A program made the translations under genes and the position numbers. DNA of 7,248 nt, from assembly GCA_017881645.1 (NCBI GenBank), contig JADGQQ010000118.1, forward strand, positions 1 through 7,248, in the 5' to 3' direction. Every line of letters starts with the position of its first letter. Position 1 is the first letter of the stretch. This stretch comes from Clostridia bacterium. Lineage in GTDB: Bacteria > Bacillota > Clostridia > Saccharofermentanales > Saccharofermentanaceae. Shown in pieces: positions 1 through 5,920 of this stretch. The notes beneath the pieces are model-generated. The model saw nothing but the letters and a program-made list of their open reading frames with translations. It was not told the origin of the DNA and did not search any database.

Positions 1-45
1 CAAAAAGCAAGTGATTTGGGCATTGATTCCGAAGACGATGAGTAA
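1..45 (+). CDS. C-terminal end of an unidentified protein (partial, cut by left edge)
   Basis: Frame 1 is open from the window edge and stops at TAA 43-45, giving the tail QKASDLGIDSEDDE. I do not recognise the protein; 14 residues are too few, and the acidic tail is not diagnostic. The frame is chosen because its stop lies 24 nt before a strong terminator hairpin (70-104). Frame 2 would read through the left arm of that hairpin, and frame 3 closes at once. The gene converges on argH, so it is not part of the arginine operon. That this is the end of a real gene is an inference from the terminator placement and the reading frame. Confidence 0.55.
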   Translation, partial: QKASDLGIDSEDDE

Positions 46-69
46 GAAAATGTCTGGTTTGACAAATAA

Positions 70-104
70 AAAACACGGCTTATCCAAGTGATGAGCCGTG
101 TTTT
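70..104. terminator. Bidirectional rho-independent terminator between convergent genes
   Basis: The arms 70-84 (AAAACACGGCTTATC) and 90-104 (GATGAGCCGTGTTTT) form a 15-bp stem with a single G-T wobble and a 5-nt loop, CAAGT. On the plus strand the stem runs into TTTTCATTTT, which ends the left-edge gene. On the minus strand it runs into TTTTTTATTT, which ends argH, whose stop lies 24 nt before the hairpin. T-tracts on both sides and placement between two converging stop codons make a two-way terminator the natural reading. The minus-strand T-tract is the stronger one. Confidence 0.93.
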
Positions 105-127
105 CATTTTGGGTTCATATATACCTG

Positions 128-1501
128 CTATTTGAAAGCAGCTGCAGCAGCCAAAGCACTGCGGACAGTATCAGGCGCAGGAGATCCGGGTATCGTACGG
201 TTGTTTACACAGGTCTGCAGCGAAATTGCATCGTAAACATCCTCGGAAATTAAAGGTGAGAAGGATCTGAATTCATCGAGCTTCACATCCAGCAGAGAAA
301 TACCGGCATCCAGACAAAACTTGACAAGCTTCCCGGAAACTTCGTGAGCACTGCGGAAAGGAAGACCTTTTCCGACAAGATAGTCCGCCAGATCCGTTGC
401 ATTGGTAAAACCGCCGGAAGCTGCCTTCTCCATGTTATCAGAGCGAACGTGCATTGTGCTTATCATGCCGTTAAACGGAACTAAGGCACCTTTTACAGTA
501 TCGATCGCATCAAAAATCGCTTCTTTGTCTTCCTGCATATCTTTGTTGTAAGCTAACGGAAGGCCTTTCATAACGACAAGAAGTGTCAGTAAGTCACCGT
601 AAACGCGGCCTGTTTTCCCTCGGGTCAGTTCTGCGATGTCCGGATTCTTCTTTTGCGGCATAATGGATGAACCGGTTGCATACGCGTCATCGAGTTCAAC
701 AAAAGCGAATTCCTGACTTGACCAGAGAATTATCTCTTCCGAAAAACGGGAAAGATGCATCATAAGGATTGCAAATACTCCGGACAATTCAATTGCAAAA
801 TCTCTGTCGCTGACTCCGTCGAGGCTGTTTGACGTAATTCCGGCAAATCCGAGCTCATGCGCCACGAAGGAACGGTCGAGCGGATACGTTGTGCCCGCCA
901 GTGCCCCTGAACCCAGAGGTGACTCATCCATACGGGCTACAGCATCGTCAAGTCTTGTAACATCGCGTTTGATCATCTGAATGTATGCACACAAATGATG
1001 AGCCAGCGTAATCGGCTGAGCCCGCTGCAGGTGCGTGTATCCCGGCATAATGGTTGTTATATTGTCATTTGCCTTAGCAATCAGCGTCTGGTACAAAGAC
1101 ATAAGAAGAGACCGGATGATTTTTGCTTCATCTTTTAGATACAGACGAATATCCAGAGCCACCTGATCGTTTCTGCTCCGGCCTGTATGAAGTTTTTTGC
1201 CGGCGTCACCGATTCTTTTCGTAAGTTCTTCTTCGATAAACATATGAATATCTTCTGCATCCGAATCAAAGGTCAATATACCGGAATCAATATCCTTGAG
1301 GATTTGTGCGAGTCCGGTCAATATGCCTTCCGCGTCGCTCCCGGGAATAATTCCCTGCTTTTGGAGCATTTGGGCATGGGCCATACTTCCCTTGATATCC
1401 TGTGCATACATGCGGCAGTCAAAGGGGAGAGAGGTGTTGTAATCATTGGCAGCAGAGTCCGTTTCTTTTTGGAAGCGTCCGTCCCACATTTTCTTGCTCA
1501 C
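128..1501 (-). CDS. argH: Argininosuccinate lyase
   Basis: Cytosolic enzyme for the last step of arginine synthesis, splitting argininosuccinate into arginine and fumarate; a homotetramer of the fumarase/aspartase superfamily. Visible family motifs, numbered from the GTG start, are WDGRF near the N-terminus (6-10), HTGRSRNDQ (105-113), the conserved histidine in PGYTHLQRAQP (153-163, H157), and the signature loop GSSIMPQKKNPD (277-288), which carries the catalytic serine. The frame stays open to an ATG at 1528, but that start has no Shine-Dalgarno site. GTG at 1501 has AAAGGAG 9 nt upstream and gives 457 aa, the usual family length. The gene lies 36 nt after argG, whose promoter it shares, and ends before the terminator at 70-104. 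No truncation or missing catalytic residue is seen. Function is secure; only the start is debatable. Confidence 0.96.
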   Translation of the reverse strand: MSKKMWDGRFQKETDSAANDYNTSLPFDCRMYAQDIKGSMAHAQMLQKQGIIPGSDAEGILTGLAQILKDIDSGILTFDSDAEDIHMFIEEELTKRIGDAGKKLHTGRSRNDQVALDIRLYLKDEAKIIRSLLMSLYQTLIAKANDNITTIMPGYTHLQRAQPITLAHHLCAYIQMIKRDVTRLDDAVARMDESPLGSGALAGTTYPLDRSFVAHELGFAGITSNSLDGVSDRDFAIELSGVFAILMMHLSRFSEEIILWSSQEFAFVELDDAYATGSSIMPQKKNPDIAELTRGKTGRVYGDLLTLLVVMKGLPLAYNKDMQEDKEAIFDAIDTVKGALVPFNGMISTMHVRSDNMEKAASGGFTNATDLADYLVGKGLPFRSAHEVSGKLVKFCLDAGISLLDVKLDEFRSFSPLISEDVYDAISLQTCVNNRTIPGSPAPDTVRSALAAAAAFK

Positions 1502-1510
1502 AGTTCCTGT

Positions 1511-1517
1511 CTCCTTT
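1511..1517 (-). promoter_or_regulatory. argH ribosome binding site, decides the GTG start
   Basis: The minus strand reads AAAGGAG here, 9 nt before GTG 1501-1499. The site lies inside the frame that would start at ATG 1528, where no purine-rich site is visible (upstream reads TTCTCTGATACAAATG). I therefore place the start at GTG. If the ATG were used, the protein would gain nine residues (MQPVKETGT) not expected before the family's WxGRF region. Confidence 0.75.
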
Positions 1518-1537
1518 ACGGGTTGCATTCATTTGTA

Positions 1538-2752
1538 TCAGAGAAGACCGTTTTTCTTCTTCATATTGGCAACGACTTTCAGCGGAAGCCCAAAGCAATT
1601 GATGAATCCGGTTGCATCTTTCTGGTCATATACATCATCTTCAGCGAAGGTTGCGATCGCTTCATCGTACAATGAGAAGGGTGACGTCGATCCAGCGGGC
1701 ATACAGTTGCCCTTGTAGAGCTTCAAACGCACGGAACCTGTTACCGTCTGCTGTGTCGTGTCAACGAACGCAGAGAGGGCCTCACGCAGAGGATGAAACC
1801 ATTGACCGAAATAAACAAGTTCCGCAAAACGCTGCGCGATGAGATCTTTGTAATGCAGAGTGTCACGGTCAAGCGTCAGCAATTCAAGTTCGCGGTGAGC
1901 TGCATACATAACAGTTCCGCCCGGAGTCTCGTATACGCCGCGGGATTTCATGCCGACCAGTCGATTCTCGACCATATCCACAATACCTACGCCGTTTTTT
2001 GCTGCGACTTCATTTAGGTACTTCAGCATCGGAACGGGAGTCATTTTCTTGCCGTCGACCGCTACGGGAATACCTTTTTCAAAAGAAAGTTCCACATAAG
2101 TCGCTTCGTCGGGAGCCATTTCCGGAGAGACCATGAGCTTCAGGATGGATTCATACTTCGGTTCGTTCGCCGGATCTTCAAGATCCATTCCTTCATGGGA
2201 AAGATGCCAGAGGTTTTCATCCATCGAATAATTGTCTTTTTTTGTTACCGGAACAGGAATATTTCTCTCGTTTGCATAATCGATTTCTTCATCACGGGAC
2301 TTGATATCCCACAAACGCCAGGGTGCGATGATTTTGAGTTCAGGTGCAAGAGCTTTCACAGTGAGCTCGAAACGAACCTGATCATTGCCTTTTCCGGTGC
2401 AGCCGTGGGCAATCGTCGTGCATCCTTCACGGCGGGCTACTTCGACCATCCTCTTAGCAATAACGGGACGCGCAAAAGATGTACCGAGAAGATATTTGCC
2501 TTCGTAAACGGCTCCGGCTTTCATGGTCGGATAAATGTAATCAGTAATGAATTCCTCTGCTATATCTTCTACAAAGCAGGCGGATGCACCGCAATTCAAT
2601 GCCTTTTGTTTCAGGAATGCTTCATCGACGCCGATACCGACTTCGCCGGCCATCGCGATGACTTCACAGTCATAGTGCTCCAATAGCCATGGGATAATAA
2701 TGGAAGTATCGAGACCCCCTGAATATGCGAGCAGTATTTTTTCTTTAGCCAT
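1538..2752 (-). CDS. argG: Argininosuccinate synthase
   Basis: Cytosolic enzyme that condenses citrulline and aspartate using ATP (to AMP and PPi) to form argininosuccinate, the step before ArgH. The 404-aa product has the usual family length. The N-terminal nucleotide-binding PP-motif is LAYSGGLDTS (8-17). The substrate-binding stretch HGCTGKGNDQVRFE lies at 116-129, and the family block DENLW...EGMDLEDP at 178-194. The C-terminal part has the conserved GQWFHPLRE (316-324). The frame extends upstream to TTG 2833, but that codon is itself the -35 hexamer of the promoter, so it cannot be in the mRNA. ATG 2752 has GGAGGAG 6 nt upstream. First gene of the argGH operon; ARG-box control is predicted. 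All motifs are intact. Confidence 0.97.
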   Translation of the reverse strand: MAKEKILLAYSGGLDTSIIIPWLLEHYDCEVIAMAGEVGIGVDEAFLKQKALNCGASACFVEDIAEEFITDYIYPTMKAGAVYEGKYLLGTSFARPVIAKRMVEVARREGCTTIAHGCTGKGNDQVRFELTVKALAPELKIIAPWRLWDIKSRDEEIDYANERNIPVPVTKKDNYSMDENLWHLSHEGMDLEDPANEPKYESILKLMVSPEMAPDEATYVELSFEKGIPVAVDGKKMTPVPMLKYLNEVAAKNGVGIVDMVENRLVGMKSRGVYETPGGTVMYAAHRELELLTLDRDTLHYKDLIAQRFAELVYFGQWFHPLREALSAFVDTTQQTVTGSVRLKLYKGNCMPAGSTSPFSLYDEAIATFAEDDVYDQKDATGFINCFGLPLKVVANMKKKNGLL

Positions 2753-2758
2753 GATAAT

Positions 2759-2765
2759 CTCCTCC
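2759..2765 (-). promoter_or_regulatory. argG ribosome binding site, decides the ATG start
   Basis: The minus strand reads GGAGGAG, 6 nt before ATG 2752-2750. This fixes the start of argG and excludes the 27 extra codons of the longer open frame, whose upstream part overlaps the promoter and operator. Confidence 0.88.
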
Positions 2766-2767
2766 AA

Positions 2768-2785
2768 AATGTATAAATATGCATA
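2768..2785. promoter_or_regulatory. Predicted ARG box (ArgR/AhrC operator) of argGH
   Basis: The plus strand reads AATGTATAAATATGCATA. Against the classical ARG-box consensus WNTGAATWWWWATTCANW it differs at only two specified positions (A to T in the left half, T to G in the right half), and these two changes fall at mirror positions. It lies at about +14 to +31 of the predicted argGH transcript, where a bound arginine repressor would block early transcription. A related half site, TGTATA, recurs 20 bp away (2770-2775 and 2790-2795), close to two helical turns, suggesting a weaker second contact. The arginine biosynthetic genes next to it support the call. The regulator gene is not in the window, so binding is inference. 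Confidence 0.72.
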
Positions 2786-2804
2786 AAATTGTATAGTTGC
2801 GATA

Positions 2805-2833
2805 ATTTTATCAGACGAAAATGCATTCGTCAA
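2805..2833 (-). promoter_or_regulatory. Sigma-A type promoter of the argGH operon
   Basis: On the minus strand the -35 is TTGACG (2833-2828), the spacer is exactly 17 bp, and the -10 is TAAAAT (2810-2805). Each hexamer is one base from consensus. Transcription should start near 2798, giving a 5' leader of about 46 nt before argG. The ARG box lies just downstream of this start, and a short dyad sits in the spacer. Confidence 0.85.
2814..2831. promoter_or_regulatory. Dyad in the argGH promoter spacer, possible second operator
   Basis: An exact 6-bp inverted repeat, GACGAA (2814-2819) and TTCGTC (2826-2831), with a 6-bp centre, covers most of the spacer and four bases of the -35 hexamer. It shares the GAA...TTC core with ARG-box half sites but lacks the flanking TG/CA. 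It could be a degenerate ARG box bound cooperatively with the one at 2768-2785, or a site for another regulator. A 6-bp dyad may also occur by chance in an AT-rich promoter. Confidence 0.3.
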
Positions 2834-2908
2834 CTTTTATTATTGTAATCTTTGAACGCATGCAAGACAAGTAAAAAGAAAGTCAGTGCATATATCGGAT
2901 TTTCAGAC

Positions 2909-2937
2909 TTTACGGGTTCGGCAGACTAGGGTAAAAT
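2909..2937 (+). promoter_or_regulatory. Predicted sigma-A type promoter of the aminotransferase-htpG-purL run
   Basis: The plus strand has TTTACG (2909-2914), a 17-bp spacer and TAAAAT (2932-2937). The expected start is near 2944, giving a leader of about 79 nt. The -35 is weaker than that of argGH (two mismatches to TTGACA). The two promoters diverge, with 75 bp between the -35 hexamers. I see no CIRCE inverted repeat and no tandem CtsR heptads, so heat-shock control of the downstream htpG is not evident here. Confidence 0.6.
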
Positions 2938-2976
2938 CAAAGTGCTGAAGGGATTCTTTTTAATAGAGATATTCAT

Positions 2977-2998
2977 GACATCCGTACGGGTGTCTTTT
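2977..2998 (+). terminator. Leader hairpin with short T-run, weak terminator or attenuator candidate
   Basis: The arms GACATCC (2977-2983) and GGGTGTC (2988-2994) pair over 7 bp with one T-G wobble around the loop GTAC, followed by TTTTC. The hairpin lies between the predicted promoter (2909-2937) and the ribosome binding site TAGGAGG (3011-3017) of the aminotransferase gene. It has the shape of a weak intrinsic terminator and could set the basal level of the downstream run. I could not find a convincing competing antiterminator helix, T-box or known riboswitch motif, so real attenuation is unproven. It may instead only stabilise the mRNA 5' end. Confidence 0.45.
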
Positions 2999-3022
2999 CA
3001 GTCAAAGGAATAGGAGGCCCAT

Positions 3023-3919
3023 ATGTCATTCCCAATGCTGGAAAACCCTTCCGGCGAATATTGCTATTGCAACGGTCATAAGGTTTTGTATGGATCCGAC
3101 GCAGGCAGATCGCTGTTTGAACCCATAGATGATTTAATTTACTATGAATCGATTCGTTTTCAGAATGGAATTCTTCTGTTTTTTGAAGATCATATGCTCC
3201 GGCTTCTGATGTCCATTCAGAAGAAGGAAAATTTCCAGATCAATACAGAGAAAATATATGACGATGCGGTCGGTTTGATTCACGAAGCCGGATTGGATGA
3301 AGAGGAAGGCAATATTCGTATCGTTGTCACGACAGCTCATATTCTTATTCATTTATCACACGTATTTTATCCGGCGAAAGATCTTTACCGGGACGGCATA
3401 GCAACATCCGTTCTTACCTGGGAACGTCTGGACCCCCATGTAAAAGTGTTTCGACAGGCATATAAAATAGCTGTTGCTGAGCAACTGCAGACACCGTCTT
3501 CGTTCGGGCTGCCCTATGAAGTACTGCTTACGGATCATTCCGGGAAAATTACCGAAGGAAGCAGATCGAACTTTTTTGTTCTCCTGAAAGGAACCGTATA
3601 TTCACCTCCGGAAGAGTTGATTCTTATTGGTATTACCCGCAAATACGTCCTTCAGGCCGTCAGACAGGCGGGTCTGGTTTATGAGGAGGCAATGTTCTCG
3701 CTGGAAGAACTTATCGCCTTACGAGACAGCGATCCAAATCACAATGGCTCGCCGGCGCTCTTTGTAACCAGTTCGCCGTTTGATATTCTTCCGGTTCACT
3801 CTGTTGAAAATGAAGAATTTTCATCTGCTCAGAATATGGATCTGCATCGAATTTCGGAATATTACCAACAGATTGTGCAGATGTATATTGCTTCTCATAA
3901 ATCCGATTCGTATGAATAA
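3023..3919 (+). CDS. Class IV PLP-dependent aminotransferase (branched-chain / D-amino acid / ADC lyase fold family)
   Basis: Cytosolic enzyme using pyridoxal phosphate, 298 aa, the usual length for fold-type IV. In order: FEDHMLRLLMS (54-64), whose R60 corresponds to the phosphate-binding arginine; the likely Schiff-base lysine K141 in DPHVKVFRQAY; LLTDHSGKITEGSRSNFFVL (168-187), with E178 placed to contact the PLP nitrogen; and LIGITRKYVLQA (201-212), matching the family's LPGITR phosphate loop with Ile in place of Pro. TAGGAGG (3011-3017) lies 5 nt before the ATG. Substrate cannot be read from sequence: branched-chain amino acids, D-amino acids or aminodeoxychorismate are all possible. No pab or ilv gene adjoins it, so I give no symbol. 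It is followed 39 nt later by htpG and is probably co-transcribed with it. The divergent arg operon hints at amino-acid metabolism but does not prove it. Confidence 0.86.
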   Translation: MSFPMLENPSGEYCYCNGHKVLYGSDAGRSLFEPIDDLIYYESIRFQNGILLFFEDHMLRLLMSIQKKENFQINTEKIYDDAVGLIHEAGLDEEEGNIRIVVTTAHILIHLSHVFYPAKDLYRDGIATSVLTWERLDPHVKVFRQAYKIAVAEQLQTPSSFGLPYEVLLTDHSGKITEGSRSNFFVLLKGTVYSPPEELILIGITRKYVLQAVRQAGLVYEEAMFSLEELIALRDSDPNHNGSPALFVTSSPFDILPVHSVENEEFSSAQNMDLHRISEYYQQIVQMYIASHKSDSYE

Positions 3920-3958
3920 GCTGGAAAATAAAGATTTACACATACAGGAGGTTCTTTT

Positions 3959-5887
3959 ATGTCAATCAAATCAGGTAAAGTAACAGTAACGACAGAAAAC
4001 ATTTTTCCGATCATCCGAAAGTGGCTGTATTCCGATCACGACATTTTCGTCCGCGAGCTTATTTCAAATGCATCTGACGCGATTTCAAAATATAAGCGGT
4101 TGGTTGAACTGGGCGAAGCAAATGACGAAATATCCGGAACGGAATTTCGCATGGATGTAGACTTTGATTCAGAAAGCGGCACGCTTTCTTTCTCTGACAA
4201 CGGCATCGGTATGACAGCTGATGAAATTGACAAATACATCAATCAGATCGCTTTCTCCGGAGCTATGGATTTTGTTGAAAAATACAAAGAACAGTCAACG
4301 GACAAGAGCGGTATTATCGGTCATTTCGGACTTGGATTCTATTCCGCATTTATGGTGGCCGATAAGGTCAGTATCGATACGAAGTCCTGGCAGGCAGAAG
4401 AACCGTCGGTACGATGGGAATCGGAAGACGGCATGGAATATACAATTTCCGAGTCGGAACGGACGGACCGCGGATCCACGATCACGCTGTATCTTTCAGA
4501 TGAAGCGAAGGGTATTTTCAATGCAGGTAAAATTCGTGACATTCTGAAGAAGTACTGTTCCTTCATGCCCTATGACCTCTACTTTTCTGATGTTGCCGCG
4601 GATCTTGCTCATAAAGAAAGTGAAGAGAAGGAACGTCTTGAGAAAGAGGAGAAGGGCGAAGAATTTGTTCCGCACCTTCACGAGAACCTGCCTCTCAATA
4701 CAAAGACTCCCCTCTGGGCCAAATCTCCGAAAGACTGTACGGACGAAGAATATAAGAATTTCTACCACGAAGTGTTTATGGATATGCGCGATCCGCTTTT
4801 CTGGATTCATTTGAATATGGACTATCCGTTCACACTGCAGGGAATCCTCTATTTCCCCAAAACGAACAATGTATATGAGTCTCTCGAAGGCCGTATCAAA
4901 ATATACAATCATCAGGTATTTGTTGCCGACAATCTGGCAGAGGTAATTCCGGAGTTTTTATTCCTGCTCCGCGGCTGTCTGGACTGCTCCGATCTGCCGC
5001 TGAATGTTTCGAGATCCGCTCTTCAGCAGGATGAATATGTGAAGAAGCTCTCTACGCATATCGTCCGGAAAGTGTCGGATAAACTCAGTGATGTTTTCAA
5101 GCAGGACCGCACATCGTATGAGGCCTATTGGACGGATATCAGCATTTTCGTGAAGTTCGGCATGCTGAAAGATGACAAGTTCTATGAGAAAGTGAAAGAT
5201 GTCTGTCTTTTCAAAACAGTGGACGGAACCTATCACACGATGAATGAGCTTACGGATGCAAAAGATACAGTTCGCTACACACAGGCACCGGATCAGCAGG
5301 CCGCCTACGTGGAAATTGCCAAACAAAAAGGATATGATGTGATTATTCTGAATGAAGAACTGGATAATAATTTCATCTCTTTCCTTGAATACAAATATCC
5401 GAAAATCCACTTCAAACGTGTGGATGCGGAATTCGAGGGTGAGGCCGGAACGGAAGAAGAGCAGAAGATTCTGCAGGAGATTTTCAGAAAGGCCTCAGGA
5501 GATGAGCAGCTGCACATTTCCGTTGTGTCTCTCGGCGCGGATCAGTTACCCGCATTTATCCAGGAGACAGAAGAAGCCCGCCGCATGAATGAAATGAAGA
5601 AGCAATTTGAAAAAATGCGTACCGGTGCCGAGGACGATCCGTATAAGGATCTGGATACGATGTTTCCCCAGCAGAAGGATCTGGTTCTCAACAGCGATCA
5701 TCCGTTGGTTCTTCGCCTTCGCGGTATTTATGGCATTGCGGAAGATCAGGAACAGCTGTCCAGGCTTGCGCTTCACCTGTATGATCAGGCAAGACTCAGT
5801 CATGGGTCGCTTGATGCAGAAGGTTTGAAGCGATTTCTCAAAGTGAATGCAGACATGATTACTCAGATCGCCGAAAAATTAACATAA
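3959..5887 (+). CDS. htpG: Molecular chaperone HtpG (bacterial Hsp90)
   Basis: ATP-dependent dimeric cytosolic chaperone of the Hsp90 family, 642 aa, slightly longer than the roughly 625 of well-known bacterial forms. The N-terminal GHKL ATPase domain shows RELISNASDA (32-41, with catalytic E33 and Mg-binding N37), SDNGIGM (79-85) and GHFGLGFYSAF (121-131). A charged segment rich in E and K (about 218-235) marks the linker region. The middle domain carries LPLNVSRSALQQ (346-357), with R352 at the gamma-phosphate arginine position. The C-terminal dimerisation domain is present, with no eukaryotic MEEVD tail. One oddity: the lid-start motif usually written IAKSG reads IAFSG (97-101), with Phe for the conserved lysine. 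AGGAGG (3946-3951) lies 7 nt before ATG. No heat-shock operator or separate promoter is seen in the 39-nt gap upstream, so it probably depends on the aminotransferase promoter. Confidence 0.97.
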   Translation: MSIKSGKVTVTTENIFPIIRKWLYSDHDIFVRELISNASDAISKYKRLVELGEANDEISGTEFRMDVDFDSESGTLSFSDNGIGMTADEIDKYINQIAFSGAMDFVEKYKEQSTDKSGIIGHFGLGFYSAFMVADKVSIDTKSWQAEEPSVRWESEDGMEYTISESERTDRGSTITLYLSDEAKGIFNAGKIRDILKKYCSFMPYDLYFSDVAADLAHKESEEKERLEKEEKGEEFVPHLHENLPLNTKTPLWAKSPKDCTDEEYKNFYHEVFMDMRDPLFWIHLNMDYPFTLQGILYFPKTNNVYESLEGRIKIYNHQVFVADNLAEVIPEFLFLLRGCLDCSDLPLNVSRSALQQDEYVKKLSTHIVRKVSDKLSDVFKQDRTSYEAYWTDISIFVKFGMLKDDKFYEKVKDVCLFKTVDGTYHTMNELTDAKDTVRYTQAPDQQAAYVEIAKQKGYDVIILNEELDNNFISFLEYKYPKIHFKRVDAEFEGEAGTEEEQKILQEIFRKASGDEQLHISVVSLGADQLPAFIQETEEARRMNEMKKQFEKMRTGAEDDPYKDLDTMFPQQKDLVLNSDHPLVLRLRGIYGIAEDQEQLSRLALHLYDQARLSHGSLDAEGLKRFLKVNADMITQIAEKLT

Positions 5888-5920
5888 GACCTTATATTTC
5901 ACATTATGGAGGAGGTCAAC

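Noticed and set aside
1187..1675. 162-codon plus-strand open frame across the argG-argH junction
   Set aside because: It is antisense to two genes with full family motifs, has no recognisable domain, and spans the real intergenic gap and start signals. It is a shadow frame.
2195..2686. 163-codon plus-strand open frame opposite argG
   Set aside because: It is antisense to the conserved core of ArgG, with a cysteine- and phenylalanine-rich translation unlike any family I know. It is a shadow frame.
2838..2908. AT-rich stretch between the two divergent -35 hexamers
   Set aside because: It contains a GCATGC palindrome and an A-rich patch (GTAAAAAGAAAG), but no further operator, small RNA or leader that I can support.
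3001..3008. GTCAAAGG, resembling a CtsR heptad
   Set aside because: Only one imperfect half is present. CtsR sites need tandem GGTCAAA heptads, and no CIRCE element is present either.
3912..3983. Small frame MNKLENKDLHIQEVLLCQSNQVK bridging the aminotransferase stop and the htpG start
   Set aside because: It has no Shine-Dalgarno site of its own, and it overlaps both neighbouring genes and the htpG ribosome binding site. It is best explained as chance.
4496..5410. Two minus-strand open frames of 138 and 150 codons opposite htpG
   Set aside because: The opposite strand encodes intact HtpG middle-domain motifs throughout. The antisense translations show no family features and have no promoter or ribosome binding site context that I could support.
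5893..5898. TATATT as a possible -10 for a separate purL promoter
   Set aside because: No -35-like hexamer lies at the right distance (GCCGAA at 5870-5875).
5888..5917. GACCT...AGGTC inverted repeat flanking the htpG-purL gap, which could hide the purL ribosome binding site
   Set aside because: It has only 5 bp of stem around a 20-nt loop, too weak to call a switch, and one arm is simply the Shine-Dalgarno sequence.
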